64,000 nt of DNA from Silene latifolia. Its lineage: Eukaryota; Streptophyta; Magnoliopsida; Caryophyllales; Caryophyllaceae. The translations under genes were made by a program, and so were the position numbers. Positions within the stretch are counted from its first letter, which is position 1. The number at the start of each line of letters is the position of its first letter. Positions 11,335 through 22,901 of this stretch are shown here, piece after piece. A model generated the notes under the pieces. The model saw only the letters and a program-made list of their open reading frames with translations, was not told where the DNA came from and ran no database searches. The DNA lies in contig NC_133538.1 of the NCBI RefSeq assembly GCF_048544455.1, positions 142,411,922 to 142,475,921 of the forward strand, written 5' to 3'.

Positions 11335-11913
11335 GTGTTCATGATGGACAAGAAAGCAGCTGAGGAGGATGCACATGTTATCACAGGTACCTTTCTTGTT
11401 AACGGTATTCATACCTTTGTTTTGTTTGATTCAGGGGCTTCCCAGTCGTTTGTATCATCGAGTCATGTTAAAAGGTTGGGTTTGAGAGTTTATGAGTCTG
11501 TAAGTGAGAAAGTTTTTATACCTTCGGGAGAGTCTGTATCTTGTGGGAGGTTGTTTAGAGATGTGTCTATGATAGTTGGGCAAGTTGATCTACCTGTAGA
11601 CTTACTAGAGTTTCCTCTTAATGGTTTTGAGATGATAGTCGGGATGGATTGGCTGGGAAAGTATAAAGCTAAGATAGACTATCATCAAAAGAAAGTGTCT
11701 TTGAGAGGGCCTAAGGGTATTAGTGTGTCTTATCGTGGGTTTTTAGTCAAACCCAAAGTTAAGTTGATTGCAGCTATCACGTTGAAGTCTTATGTGAGGA
11801 AGGGATGTCCTTTGATCTTGTGCCATGTGAGAGATGACCGGATAGAGAGTCCGACAGTTGACGAGATACCAGTGGTGGGAGAGTTTGCCGATGTTTTTCC
11901 TGACGAGATTTAG
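11335..11913 (+). pseudogene. aspartic protease domain of the gypsy polyprotein
   Basis: This open 192-codon segment contains the retropepsin active site LFDSGASQSF (Asp near residue 32) and the downstream hydrophobic-Gly-Met-Asp-Trp-Leu block (MIVGMDWL), both typical of plant Ty3/gypsy proteases. It ends at an in-frame TAG just before the RT linker. The protease domain itself looks complete, but the precursor it should be cut from is broken on both sides. Confidence 0.88.
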
Positions 11914-12621
11914 GGTTGCCACCGAAGAGGGAGATAGATTTCACCGTTGAGTTGAAACCGGGGACGGGGCCAATCTCTAAGGCACCGCACGGATGGGTCC
12001 CAAAGAGATGGAGGAGCTCGGGAAGCGTTAGATGATCCGATAGAGAAGGGATACATTAGACCTAGTGTATCGCCGTGGGGAGCACCAGTTCTTTTCGTGA
12101 AGAAGAAGGATGGGAGTTTGAGGTTATGCATAGATTACAGAGAGCTGAACCGAGTGACGGTGAAGAACAAGTATCCTTTGCCAAGGATAGATGACCTGTT
12201 TGATCAGTTGAGTGGTGCATCAGTCTTTTCCAAGATTGATTTGAGGTCGGGGTACCATCAGGTGAAGATTAGAGAGGTGGACATACCAAAGACGGCTTTC
12301 ACGTCGAGGTATAGTCACTATGAGTATGTGGTGATGCAGTTTGGGTTATCTATCGCACCGGCCGTGTTTATGGATTTGATGAACAGAATCTTGACGTTTT
12401 TGGACAAGTTTGTGGTGGTGTTCATCGATGACATCTTAGTCTACTCTAAGACTAAGGAAGAGCATGAGGAGCATCTGAGGATCGTGTTGCAGACGTTGAG
12501 GGACCATGAGTTGTATGCTAAACTGTCCAAGTGTGAGTTCTGGTTGGAGAAAGTTGCTTTTCTGGGGCATGTGATCTCTAAGGAGGGAGTTGTGGATCCC
12601 AAGCAAAGATTGAGGCAGTGA
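11914..12621 (+). pseudogene. reverse transcriptase domain
   Basis: From about 12097 the frame is open and carries the RT blocks in order: [20 protein letters not shown], the catalytic [11 protein letters not shown] box near residue 110, and FLGHVIS. The 11914-12096 linker is in another frame with a stop and lost bases. In the LSIAPAVF block the usual Asn-Ala-Pro is altered to Ile-Ala-Pro. The frame breaks again at 12619, a short shift before the connection domain. Confidence 0.9.
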
Positions 12622-13190
12622 CAAAGTGGGAAGCACCAAAGAATGTCGCTGAGATTAGGAGTTTCTTGGGTTTAGCTGGATACTACAGACGGTTTATGAA
12701 AGATTTCTCCAAGATAGCTAGACCTATGACAGCGTTGATGAGGAAAGAAAACAGGTTTCGTTGGGATGAGAGTTGTGAAAAGGCGTTCCAAACATTAAAG
12801 GAGCGTTTGACCACAGCTCCTATCTTAGCATTGCCTGAAGGGATCGAGAACTTTGAGGTTTATACAGATGCCTCAAAGAATGGGTTGGGATGTGTGTTGA
12901 TGCAGAACGGTAAGGTGATTGCCTATGCTTCTAGGCAATTGAAGCCGTATGAGGAGAACTACCCTACACATGATCTAGAGTTGGGTGCGGTGGTGTTTGC
13001 TCTCAAGATTTGGAGACATTACCTTTATGGGGCGATCTTTAAGGTATTTTCTGATCACAAGAGTCTCAAGTACATCTTCACTCAAAAGGAGTTGAACATG
13101 AGACAGAGAAGGTGGATGGAGCTGATTGGCGATTATGACATGGATATTATCTACCATGAAGGGAAAGCCAATGTCGTTGCAGATGCTTGA
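12618..13190 (+). pseudogene. connection and RNase H domain
   Basis: The segment begins in the [11 protein letters not shown] block and continues with RNase H features: [10 protein letters not shown] (first catalytic Asp), [11 protein letters not shown] and [11 protein letters not shown]. It ends VVADA before a stop where ALSRK would be expected. The frame is shifted against the RT frame, so the polyprotein is not continuous. Confidence 0.9.
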
Positions 13191-14538
13191 GTAGGAAGAG
13201 TGTACACTCCCTGTGTACAGCTCTATCTTTGATGAGGTTGAGAGATGAGGTGGGGAAGTTTGGGATACATATGATTCAGAGAGGAGATGCTGTGGGAGAT
13301 TTGACAATGCAGCCTGATCTTTATGATGATATTCGAGGTAAACAAGCTTTAGACCCTAAGATGGTTGAGTGGAGAGCTGGAGTAGAGAAAGGGACAGTGT
13401 CCCGATTTTCTATTCACACAGATGGTAGTTTGAGGTTTGATGGTAGGTGGTGTGTCCCTAATGATGAGGAGCTGAAAAAGACAATCATGACAGAGGCACA
13501 TTGTACACCATATTCAGTACATCCAGGTGGAGACAAGCTATACAAGGATTTGAAGAACACGTTTTGGTGGCCTGGGATGAAGAAAGAAACAGCTGAGTTC
13601 GTGGCTCGTTGTTTGACATGCCAGAGAGTAAAAGGGGAACAGCGACGACCACAAGGTAAGATTCAGTCTTTGGAGGTACCTGAGTGGAAGTGGGAATCCA
13701 TTTCTATGGATTTTATCGTGGGTTTACCAAAGAGTCAACAGGGTAATAACATGATATAAGTGATAGTGGATCGACTGACCAAGTCAGCTCACTTTGTTCC
13801 AATGAAAGATACATGGACTAAAGCACAATTGGCTATGGCTTATCGAAAGAATGTGCTTAAGTTACATGGAGTCCCTAAGGACATAGTGTCTGACAGATAT
13901 GCGAGGTTTATATCACGGTCCTGGAAAGAGTTGCAGGAATCTTTGGGTACAACTTTGAAGATGAGTACGGCTTTTCATCCTGCGACGAGACAGTGGGACC
14001 GAGAGAACAATCAAAACTCTTGAGGATATGTTACGAGCTTGTGTGATGGACTTTGGTGGTAGCTGGGAACAGAGGTTGGATTTGATAGAGTTTTCTTACA
14101 ACAACAGCTACCACACTAGTATAGGCATGGCACCGTTTGAGGCGTTATATGGGAGGAGATGCAGGAGTCCGATTTGTTGGGACGGCAGTCTTTGAGGCAA
14201 AGTGGTTCTAGGACCAGAGATGGTATATGAGATGGTTGAGCAGATTAAGATGATCGGGAACGCATAAGAGCGAGCTCGGGATCGACAAAAGAGTTATGCG
14301 AGATCTACATGGCCGGGATATAGAGTTTCAGGTTGGGGATAAGGTTCTTCTGAAAGTGTCTCCTATGCGTGGTGTTATGAGATTTGGGAAGAAAGGCAAG
14401 CTGAGTCAGAAGTTCATCGGTCCTTATGAGATCTTAGAGCGAGTTGGGGAGGTTGCTTACCGTCTGGCTTTACCTGCTGCTTTAGAGAGAGTGCATAATG
14501 TGTTTCATGTATCGCATTTTGCGGAAGTATGTGAGTGA
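13187..14538 (+). pseudogene. integrase in fragments
   Basis: The first segment (13187-13759) holds the HHCC zinc region (HCTPYSVHPGG ... RCLTCQRVK) and the first catalytic Asp (SMDFIVGLPKS), then a TAA. The second (13760-14023) starts IVDRLTKSAHF and contains the second catalytic Asp (VSDRYARF). The glutamate region (after HPATRQWD) is frameshifted. Sequence 14024-14295 encodes the [18 protein letters not shown] block in other frames. 14296-14538 holds the GPY/F module (KLSQKFIGPYEIL). Inactive. Confidence 0.9.
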
Positions 14539-14776
14539 CCCGTCACATGTGTTAGAAGCAGAGAGCATAGAACTAGATGAGTCTTTATCATATCTTGAGG
14601 TACCTAAGCAGATCCTTGACCGGAAGGTTAGGAAGACTAGGAGTGGTGAGACAGTGTTGCTTAAGATCCTTTGGTCTAACCACGAGACAGAGGAAGCTAC
14701 ATGGGAGGCAGAGGAGATCATGAGAGAGCGCTACCCTTTCCTTTTTGATCAGGTATGTTTGGTTACGAGGACGTAA
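14498..14776 (+). pseudogene. C-terminal chromodomain-like tail
   Basis: After the VFHVSHF block the reading frame shifts and runs through PKQILDRKVRKTRSGE, then LLKILWSNHETEEATWEAEE, a recognisable plant chromovirus chromodomain-like end. In this lineage that segment is thought to target integration to marked chromatin. It ends at 14776 and is followed by about 200 bp of 3' UTR. Confidence 0.8.
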
Positions 14777-14994
14777 CCTTGTTTCTTTTAGGGGGGTAGG
14801 AGATGATCGCAAAGAGTTTTAAGAGTTTTTATACCCTTTTTATGTTGTGTCGGTATAGTTGTTGTCGTTGAGTCGGGTTGAGTTTGAGTTAGTAACAAGT
14901 TTTTATATTAGTTGTTTCGATTGTTGAGTCGGGAGTGTGGTAGTGTGAGTCTTTTTTTTGTGTTGGTTTGAACTTCGGGGACGAAGTTCTTTTT

Positions 14995-15007
14995 AAGGAG
15001 GGAAGAC
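14995..15007 (+). other. polypurine tract of the Tekay-like element
   Basis: aaggagggaagac lies directly before the 3' LTR. Confidence 0.8.
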
Positions 15008-16352
15008 TGTAATACTCCGTATTTATGAGTCTTGGGGTACTCTATCGAGTAGGCCTTACTCTGTCGAGTAAGGGAGTTTTGCGAAATAAAATAGTTTCTG
15101 ACCTGTTGGGTACTCGATCGAGTAACTACGATACTCGATCGAGTAGGGGGGTACTCGATCGAGTACCTGGGCTACTCGATCGAGTAGCCGGTTTACGGGG
15201 GTTGTTTTCTCAGGTTTTGTTAATTATGCGATTAAGGTATATAATCTTTTCGTCATTCATTCTAATCACTTTTCTAAAACCTAAATCACTGTGAGAAGAG
15301 AAAGCAAACTACGCTCATCACCTTAATCGCATTGTTAACAAATCCCGGAGCTTGGAAGGTCGGATTTCACTTGTCTTTACACCGTTGTAATCCTTGCGTC
15401 GAGGGTAAGACCTTTATACCATTTTTATTGTATTTCGTCAAAGTTAGTTAAACCCTAATATTGGGAATTGGGGATTTTGTTGTGTTATGTGCATAGTATT
15501 AATTATGTGATTGTATAATTAGGAGGAGGATTCGTAGAGGAAGCTTTTTGACTTCAAATTTTGTGAGATTGTCCGACAATTGTGCTTTCCGGTAGGGTTT
15601 CCTACTCGTATTACTTACATGTGGTGTGGTGTTGTCTTTGTAATTAGTATAATTGGTTGATTTAGACGATGTTGTGATTGTGATTGTGATTGTTTGTCTG
15701 TGGTTCTCGAGATGCGTTCTCGGCTGAGTGGAGTCACTTGCGGGAGTGGCTTCACGCCCTAGTTTCGCCCTTCGTGGAACCCGCCACGGAAGGGGATGTG
15801 CACATTAATGGGACAGGGTTATCGCTCGGTATGATGAGCGGGGCTTAGGTGGGAACGGCTGCGGTCCCCCACTGGCAGGGTTGGTCCAGTGGACAGTCGG
15901 TGACGGAGATGGAGTGGCGTGCTTGATCGTGTATGATTGTTTGAGTTGTGTTGGTTACTGTATTGTTGATTATACCTCTTGTGTAAATAGTACTGACCCC
16001 GGTGAATGTTTTGAAAACTGCGGTGATCCATTCGGGGATGGTGAGCAGATATTGAGCAGGTATGACATGAGTCTTGGGATACCGGGATAGCCACGATCGG
16101 TGATAGAAGTCTTCGCTGTAGTTTAGCGAGTTTTCATATACATTTCGATTAGTTCGATGAGAGACAGTAGTCTTGAGAACATGTATTAGTATTTGGTTTG
16201 GTTTTTGGATTGTAACCTTTCGCTAAAGTATTACTATTTAAATATCGTTTCATTATTGTTTATTTGATTATCATTGCCTCGGGTAACCGAGATGGTAACA
16301 TCCTTATACCTGAGTGGTCCTGGTAAGGCACTTGGAGTATGGAGGTGTTACA
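15008..16352 (+). repeat. 3' LTR of the Tekay-like element
   Basis: This 1345-bp copy is near-identical to the 5' LTR. The perfect palindromes start at 15111, 15132, 15152 and 15173 (four against five in the 5' LTR). The TATA-like box is at 15239-15245. Confidence 0.93.
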
Positions 16353-16357
16353 CATGT

Positions 16358-17724
16358 TGACGGAGGGTTTTTTGGTAAGCAGGTCCTGTTTCCTTGTTTT
16401 CTTTTATCCTTTCTACAAAATCAGTAGTATTTTTGTGACTCCAGGAGTATTGTGCTGCACCTGGATTGACGCAAGGCCTCAGAAATTTGTCAGACGACTT
16501 TTATATATAGGAAGAAAGGAACAAAGTTTGATTTCCACAAGGTTTGTTAAGGTTTTGATTTATTAAGGTTTTGATTTATTTGATTAAATAAGAGATGATT
16601 TGACTCTGTATAATCTTTTGAGGATTTGGGATTTGCTTGATTTATAGGACAAGCTATTGGTTCAAACTACTATGACGCATCCATTTAAGATTACTAAGTA
16701 GATTGGCTTGCTTGCTTACTGGAATGACATGTATCGGATTTCGGAGTAACGAATATTGATGCTTATTTTACGTATGATGCGTTGTTCGACTATTTTTTTT
16801 ATTATTATTATGGTACTGCTGGGATTTGTTCTCTGATAAGAGATTTGTCGAACTAGTGTTATTTTTCGTGGTAATCGATAGTTTTTAAGAAAGTTTATGC
16901 TTCATCGGATTCAGTTCTTCTTACTCTCACTTTGTAATTTATAATGTTTTTGTTGGGGTTAATTCTGCTGGTGTCACTCATTCTTGTTTACTTGTGTCAT
17001 CTATTGCGATTTTCCTGTACGATGTTGGTTTATTAAGCAAGGATTATTTAATAATAGGAACGGGGTTAATTCTGCTGGTTTCTTGCTTCTTGCCGAGTTA
17101 ATTTGAACACGTGCTATTTTTCTTTAGAGTCTTAAACTTACTCTCTTGTAAGTATTTTGTAATATGCATTATGCATTATGTAATATGCTTCGTCTTGGGT
17201 TCTTCACTATTCTCAGGTCTGTGTCTCCTTTTTTATTTCCTATAGCATGACTTCAGGTCAGGTCTGTGTTTTGTTAACTTATAGTGGGTTAGAAGAGGCG
17301 GTTGAGGATATTGGATTACTTTATTTACTTTATCTTTTTTTTTGAACTATTATTTTAATAATTTAATGGTGAGTTTAGATAACGGTTAATATAAGGAGCA
17401 TACTCTATTATTTTTTTTACATAACGCTTACTTAAGACGATGCGCCTTCATGTGTTGATTGAAGATGCGCCTTCATATGTTGATTGAAGTCCCTTTGACA
17501 TTGTGCCTTCATGTGTTGATTGAAGATGCGCCTTCATATGTTGATTGAAGTCTCTTTGACATTGTGCCTACATGATTTAAGCCCCTACGACATTCAAACT
17601 ACTAAGTGTCCTTGTCTAGCTAGTTGCGTAGCATTTTTTACGATTTTTTTGGACAACTTTATGTTGTATTTTACTATCGTCCGGATCTCTTTTGATATTA
17701 TTGATTCTGTTTTTTTTTTGGTAA
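16358..17724. other. CACTA 1 interior, no gene seen; 64-bp tandem repeat at 17440-17575
   Basis: This is AT-rich and intron-like. About two copies of a unit of some 64 bp (gatgcgccttcat-tgttgattgaag plus a ctttgacattgtg spacer) lie at 17440-17575. The stretch may represent captured kinesin introns, which I cannot demonstrate. Confidence 0.5.
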
Positions 17725-18563
17725 AAAACAATGATGGCCGTATTTATGATTTGCGGCAGGGTCCTAGAGCCTCGGGATTTTTTAAGTTTGGTGGCAATAT
17801 AGTGGAGCTGTTGGAGGACATGGATACATCAGATTCTGACCACAATTCTGATGAGGATTTGGGGGATGATGAATGGGTGAACTCTATGTTCTTACTAAGG
17901 AAACGGAACTCAAGTATAAATGGCCGGCCAGGGTCTCTGTCATTGGACAATGACAGTGGTGGAAGTTTGAACATGGACGATTTACCCGACACTTCAGCAA
18001 CAACAAAAGAGAAATCAATAGCCGTCGTGGGTTGCTCGTGCAGCAAACATTCATTTTGCAAGACCATGAAATGTGCATGTCGTGCTTCTGGAGGAAGCTA
18101 CTCTGCATCCTGTGGCTGTTCTTTGAAGAAATGAGAAGGCGACATAGTTAAAGAGGTTGATGATGCAGACCAGAAGGTTAAAGAGGTTGATGATGCTGAC
18201 CTTGTTGCTCAAGGCGCTCCCTTGCTTCAAAGTGCACTTGGTGACCAAACTGAAGAGAATGCAAACCGTCGGACGCCTTTGGTAGACATTGGGAATACAC
18301 ATGCAAAATCTAATGCCACCACTCGGAAAAAATGGAGGAAATCTGTGATTCAGCTTGTTCCTGCAGCCCCACCTACTAAACCAGCAGCTGAGGATGCACA
18401 AGAAACAACAACACGACCAGAAAATAATAACATTCCATTGAGGTTACCAAGGGCAATGCGGTCAGCAGGCGCAAATATGAATCTTCCGAGAGACAGGAAC
18501 TCAGAACAAGGAGAAGAATGTGGTGTCCAAAAGGAGTCTGGTGAACCTGCTAGATATTATTGA
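17725..18563 (+). pseudogene. captured C-terminal fragment of a KIN-4 type kinesin
   Basis: The frame carries DGRIYDLRQGPRASGFFKF, an acidic Asp/Ser block (LLEDMDTSDSDHNSDED), DTSATTKEKS, and a cysteine-rich module CSCSKHSFCKTMKCACRASG followed by CGC. This is the CRC-like tail found at the C terminus of plant kinesin-4 proteins. It then reads PLVDIGNTHAKSN, RKKWRKSVIQLVP and LPRAMRSA. One TGA (18132-18134) interrupts the frame just after the cysteine module, where about two residues also seem lost; the rest stays in the same frame to 18563. No motor domain is present, so this is a transposon-captured fragment with no motor function. The family call rests on recalled tail motifs, not on an alignment. 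Confidence 0.75.
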
Positions 18564-18834
18564 TTCGGTCGTACTATAAAGTATGTACTAGTTTATATTA
18601 GTTAAATTGTCAATGCTAGTTTTGCTAGTATTTGTGACGGAGACGATATATGTATCAAACGTATGCTTATTTATAAAAGTACGTGGGTACTTCATTTTAT
18701 ATATATTGCATTATGTTTTTTCACGATATAGGTCTATTTAATTACTCTATGATTTTATCAGGTAATTAAAAAGCCAAAATTATACCGTGATATAAGAAGT
18801 GTCAATATATAACTAGTTGATGCCTAATTTTGTC

Positions 18835-19235
18835 TCATCGAGCGACACATAAAATCATCAATAGTCGCCGAAGACGCTTAAAAGCGTCAAATTTGTCGAC
18901 AAATAAAAGAGTCAATAATCAATGAAGACGCTTACAAGCGTCAAAATTGTTGACAATTAAAAGTGTCAATAGTCCATGAAGACGTTTAAAAGCGTCAAAT
19001 TTATTGACAAAAAAAACGTCAATAGTCACTGAAGACGCTTAAAAGCGTCAACTTTGTTAACAATTAAAAGCGTCAATAGTCCATAAAGACACTTAAAAGC
19101 GTTATATTTGTTGACCAAAAAAAGCGTCAAAAAATAACGACGCCCCAAAAATTGACGCTTTTTAAAAGCGTCAATGAATAAAACATTGACGCTTTAAAGC
19201 GTCAAAAAATGCTCAAAAAAGCGTCATAAATGCAA
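18835..19235. repeat. subterminal repeat array of CACTA 1 (gacgctt-aa-aagcgtc)
   Basis: About six copies of a unit near 62 bp, each containing the near-palindrome gacgcttaaaagcgtc, lead into the 3' end. Arrays of this kind near CACTA termini are the usual binding sites for the element's accessory protein. Confidence 0.85.
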
Positions 19236-19251
19236 GGGTTGTGTAGTAGTG

Positions 19252-20227
19252 ATTTGCAATGTCAATTTTACAAGGCAAAATCATTTGGGGGAAAAGCCAC
19301 AAATTTTTCGACATTTAGGTTTGAAAACCCTGATTTTGTCGATCTAATTTGATCAAATACGGAAGATTAATGCAAGATTAATACACATACCTCGATTAGT
19401 CATGGCAAATGCAAGCTTTTGGTCAAATTTTAGCAAGAAATGGTTGGAATTTGAGAGAATATTTGAGGTTTTATTGTTTCGAAATTATGAAGACAATCCC
19501 GTGTTTCATCGAGTTTGTACTCAGAAAAGCCACATTCAGAAAAAGACGCAGCGGGTGCTGCGCCTCTTCCAAGAGACGCAGCCCTTGCTGCGCCTCTTCC
19601 TCAGTTTCCCTCCAAATGAATTTTTGAAGATTCGTTATAAGTTCGTTATTCGTAAGCCCATCTTTGGTGCGCCTCTTCCTTGATGCCACACATCGTATAT
19701 TTGGTTCATTTGACATTTGTTCTTCGCCCGGACCCGCATTTCCAAGCCAACTGGTAACTGCCGTAATATTTATCCTTTTACCAAGACTTTTCTTGCCACA
19801 ACGAGCGAATATTCTTTGACAGGTGTTTCGATATGCCTCTATCCTGTTCCCCCAGCGAGAGTACACGGACAACCAATCGCCCCTCTCGAGACATGGAGAT
19901 TAGTTCCCAATTATGTTTCCCCGACGAGAGTACACGGACAAACATTTGCCCCTCTCAACACGTGGAGATCAACATCGACCCAAGCAGATTTCTCCTAGCA
20001 GTTCCTAACTACATCCTGCTGCCTCTTCCTATATCGCGTTTTATTTCCTCTTGAGGTATGATCTCTTCTCATGGCTGGCGAGCTTCCTTACGTAGTCTAA
20101 TGGACTTTAAACGATAGGTCCTTGGCTCAGACCCCTTGAGCCGCCTTGCGTCACAATAGTCGTCAGGTTGTAATCTTCGATTGACCTGATGGCTATACTT
20201 TGACTTTCGCCTTGTCCAAGCCTCAGT
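19252..20227 (+). other. 3' UTR of a plus-strand Tat-type gypsy element (5' part missing)
   Basis: The stretch upstream of the LTR matches, in reverse complement, the 3' UTR of the Tat element at 61974-62260 (shared catggctggcgag and acgtagtctaatggactttaaacga). It contains two GC hairpin motifs at about 19540-19602 and an imperfect tandem repeat of roughly 75 bp (gagagtacacggaca) at about 19855-19975. No gene is seen. Its left end is cut by CACTA 1. Confidence 0.6.
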
Positions 20228-20241
20228 CAAAGTGGGGGCTC
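20228..20241 (+). other. polypurine tract
   Basis: caaagtgggggctc lies directly before the LTR start and matches the reverse complement at 61974-61990. Confidence 0.7.
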
Positions 20242-22670
20242 TGTAGATACCTCATTTCTGCACCTCCCGCAAACCACCCGGTGATGATTGGGCCGCATGT
20301 TTGGTACACGGAATGATTTGTGACAGTTCGTAAGTTTATCATCAAGTGATCGCTCAAACACTTGTGTCTACCTCATAGTCGCCATCTACGCGCCGATACG
20401 GTCGTTTTGGTAATAATTAGAGTACATTTGGAGTCCGGGTCAAAAACCGTCTTCATTTTCTAATAACCGTTTAAAATGCCAAGTCAGAATGTTCTGGAAC
20501 GTTCCGGATATTTCTATTCCATATATTTTCCAATCTTTTGATCATTGGTAACATATATCCTGAGATTATCATATAAAATATTAAGGAAATAGGATTATTC
20601 CGCTATTCCATAATAGAAACACGGAAATCTTTCTTCCGCAGGAGGAAACCACTGAGGAAAAGACGCAGCAGGTGTTGCGCCTCTTCCAAGAGACGCAGTG
20701 CTTGCTGCGCCTCTTCCTCAGTCCTTTTCGGCGTATTTTTCGTATCTTTTTGAGATTCACATCCAAAGTTTATCCGAAAACCCTAATTTCCTCCGTTTGA
20801 TTAGTATAAATAGAGACCTTCGGTCTCATATATTTCTCACGCGAGTGTCCGCCCTTCTCTTCTCCCTTTGCAATCTAGACCACGTTCTTACTTTTTGGCG
20901 TCTATATGCTTGAACTTTCGACCCCGTAAACTCGGATCTTTCTAAGTACCAGCCTCGTTTTGCATGACCGACCAATTTGACCAACTCCACATCAATCAAC
21001 TTAATCAGTCTTATTCGTTTTCCTCCTAGAGGGCACTTTCGTCGTACATTCGATTTGAGCATCACTAAACGTTAACTTAGTCAATCTCGTTTCGTCAAAC
21101 ATGTAAGTCTGAGGGTGTAAATCCTTCTTTTAATTATTGTTATTTATTTTTGTAATCATCAATTGTAAGATTTGTGTCGAAAATACACTTAAAACCAATT
21201 TGAAAAACCATGGTTTAATACCCTTTTCACGGATTATCAGAAGACAACCGTCGAGAAAGGATGCAGCAACTGATGTGCCTCTTCGAAGGGATGTAGCACC
21301 TGCTGCGCCTCTTTGTGAGGCTGCCGCAGTTCCTGCTTCCTTTCTTCTTCCCTCGTCTTTTGTTCGTCCTATTGTTTTTCGCTTTGTTTTCAATTGTTCA
21401 TTGTTCTTTAGCACGACAACTTGAGTATGATAACTTTAACCTGTAATTCATTAATTTTTTATCACCATTAATTAATTCATCTTTTAAATCCCGACTTAAA
21501 TCCCACATAATTCATATTTGCGGGTTTTCGTCATTAAAATCAATTCGGGTTTTAGAGGTTTGATTCCTCAATATTGAATCTCTGGAATTCACTTTTGATA
21601 TATTTCATCTGTTATTTATCGTTGTCATCATTAGTTCATCATTAATAACCTGTTTAACCTAATTAATTCAATTAATTTGTATTTATAATAACCTTATTAA
21701 TCTTGTATATAATTCGTCATAATTAAATTCATCCATACTTTATCGTCTTTTATGAGCTCATTCACATGTAAATAATCTGCTAATCACTTCTATCCGAGTC
21801 AAATATCATTAATCAAGCATTAATCAAGCATTAAAATCACCAATGAATATTAACGATTTGCAATTCCGGCTTCACAGCCAGAACTGAGCTCAGGAACAGA
21901 CGCAGCAACTGCTGCGCCTCTTCCAAGGGACGCAGCTCTGCTGCACCTGTTCCTGTTCCTGGTTGAGTTATGTCTCCGAACTCCCGTTTCTGCCTTGACC
22001 CAGTTTATTAGTTTACGTATTTAATTTACTATTAATCGTATTATCACCTAATTTTTGTTTGTTTATTTATTTATTCTTTCTTTTCCCAAACCATCCGTTT
22101 TAAATGTATTTTTGACATAAATCAATTAATCCAATGTAATTATTGTAATTTTCTTTATTGTATTTTTATTGTGATTCTTTTATCATATTGTTTGTTTGCT
22201 CTCACATGTAATCAATCAATTTAAATTCCTACTTTGACTCAATTGCATGTTAAATTAGGTGTTCACCGACTTAGTTAATTCTCACATGCTAGGATTAATC
22301 TAATGAATGTTGCATTGCATGCATATAAATCGAAAACATATCGAGTATAGATAACTTCCCTAATCATTAGTAGAGGCCGCTATCGAGGCGGGCATGATTA
22401 GGTGTTCGATAAAAAGAGCTTCCTAATACGTACCCTCACCCCTTACTCCAGATCTCTGTGAACACCCGTATTCATTGGCATCCACGAGAGTCATTCTAGA
22501 CATAGAATGCTAAGGGTAACGAGTGCTTAGTGTTCATGTCACTACTTTGTGTCTTGACATGACACGAGGTATTCGAATGGTTTCCAACTTTCCACAATAA
22601 ATTGGTGGCGACTCCACAAATTGAACAAAGAAAAGCTTGCTCGCTTTTCGCCCCCGTGGGCCCGCGTCCA
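20242..22670 (+). repeat. Tat-type LTR, about 2.4 kb, plus orientation
   Basis: The LTR begins TGTAGATACCTCATTTCTGC and ends gcgtcca. Its last roughly 900 bp align in reverse complement with the 5' LTR remnant of the minus-strand Tat element (56305-57300), which fixes family and ends. It contains a TATA box at 20805-20812 and GC hairpin motifs near 20653-20717, 21245-21320 and 21899-21950. A PPT lies upstream, and a PBS-like string (tggtcgccagctggtggggg, about 22679) follows, so it could be a 5' LTR, a 3' LTR or a shared one. Confidence 0.8.
20805..20812 (+). promoter_or_regulatory. TATA box of the Tat LTR
   Basis: tataaata is followed by gagaccttcggtctc, a small hairpin that may mark the transcription start region. 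Confidence 0.7.
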
Positions 22671-22901
22671 TAACGAGATGGTCGCCAGCTGGTGGGGGCA
22701 CCTGAGTGCGCTGAGAAATAGGATGGTCGACATCTCATTTGGGCAGCAGAGAGCCACTTGTCTTACAGGACGGCGAGGAGTATGGTAAGTCTTGAACTTG
22801 TTATTTCCTCATCATTTTTCCTTATTCATTAGTCGTTTTATTTCCCTTTTGCTTCGAGCTAAAGATAGCTTTACGTCGAATGGATACAGGAGGCCTGGAA
22901 C

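Larger units (their letters stand above)
8001..16352 (+). mobile_element. full-length Ty3/gypsy element, Tekay-like chromovirus, decayed
   Basis: The LTRs begin TGTAATACTCC and end GTGTTACA, and the 5-bp TSD catgt flanks the element (7996-8000 and 16353-16357). The order is LTR, initiator-Met PBS, leader, gag, protease, RT, RNase H, integrase, chromodomain-like tail, PPT and LTR. Every coding part is broken by stops or frameshifts, so it is not autonomous. The LTRs remain very similar, which suggests a fairly recent insertion. The Tekay (Del) placement rests on the LTR length, the PBS and the C-terminal chromodomain-like segment, not on a tree. Confidence 0.93.
5454..19251. mobile_element. 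CACTA transposon 1 (Pack-type, non-autonomous), interrupted by a gypsy element
   Basis: The left terminus CACTACTACA is at 5454 and the inverted terminus ends TAGTAGTG at 19251. Both ends carry the same subterminal motif (gacgctt / aagcgtc), sparse on the left and a dense array on the right. Without the nested gypsy the element is about 5.4 kb. No transposase was found. It carries a captured kinesin-4 3' fragment and a 5'-UTR-like leader. The 3-bp flanks are tta and att and do not match, so the insertion-site duplication is either mutated or the two ends come from a rearranged pair. Confidence 0.7.

Noticed and set aside
22603..22615. ggtggcgactcc at 22603, about 56350 and 59318 read as the Tat primer binding site
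   Set aside because: It lies inside the LTR end; in the 54-57 kb element a better PBS (tttggcgactccgttgggga) follows the real end at 56305, and in Tat 2 the LTR continues to 59100.
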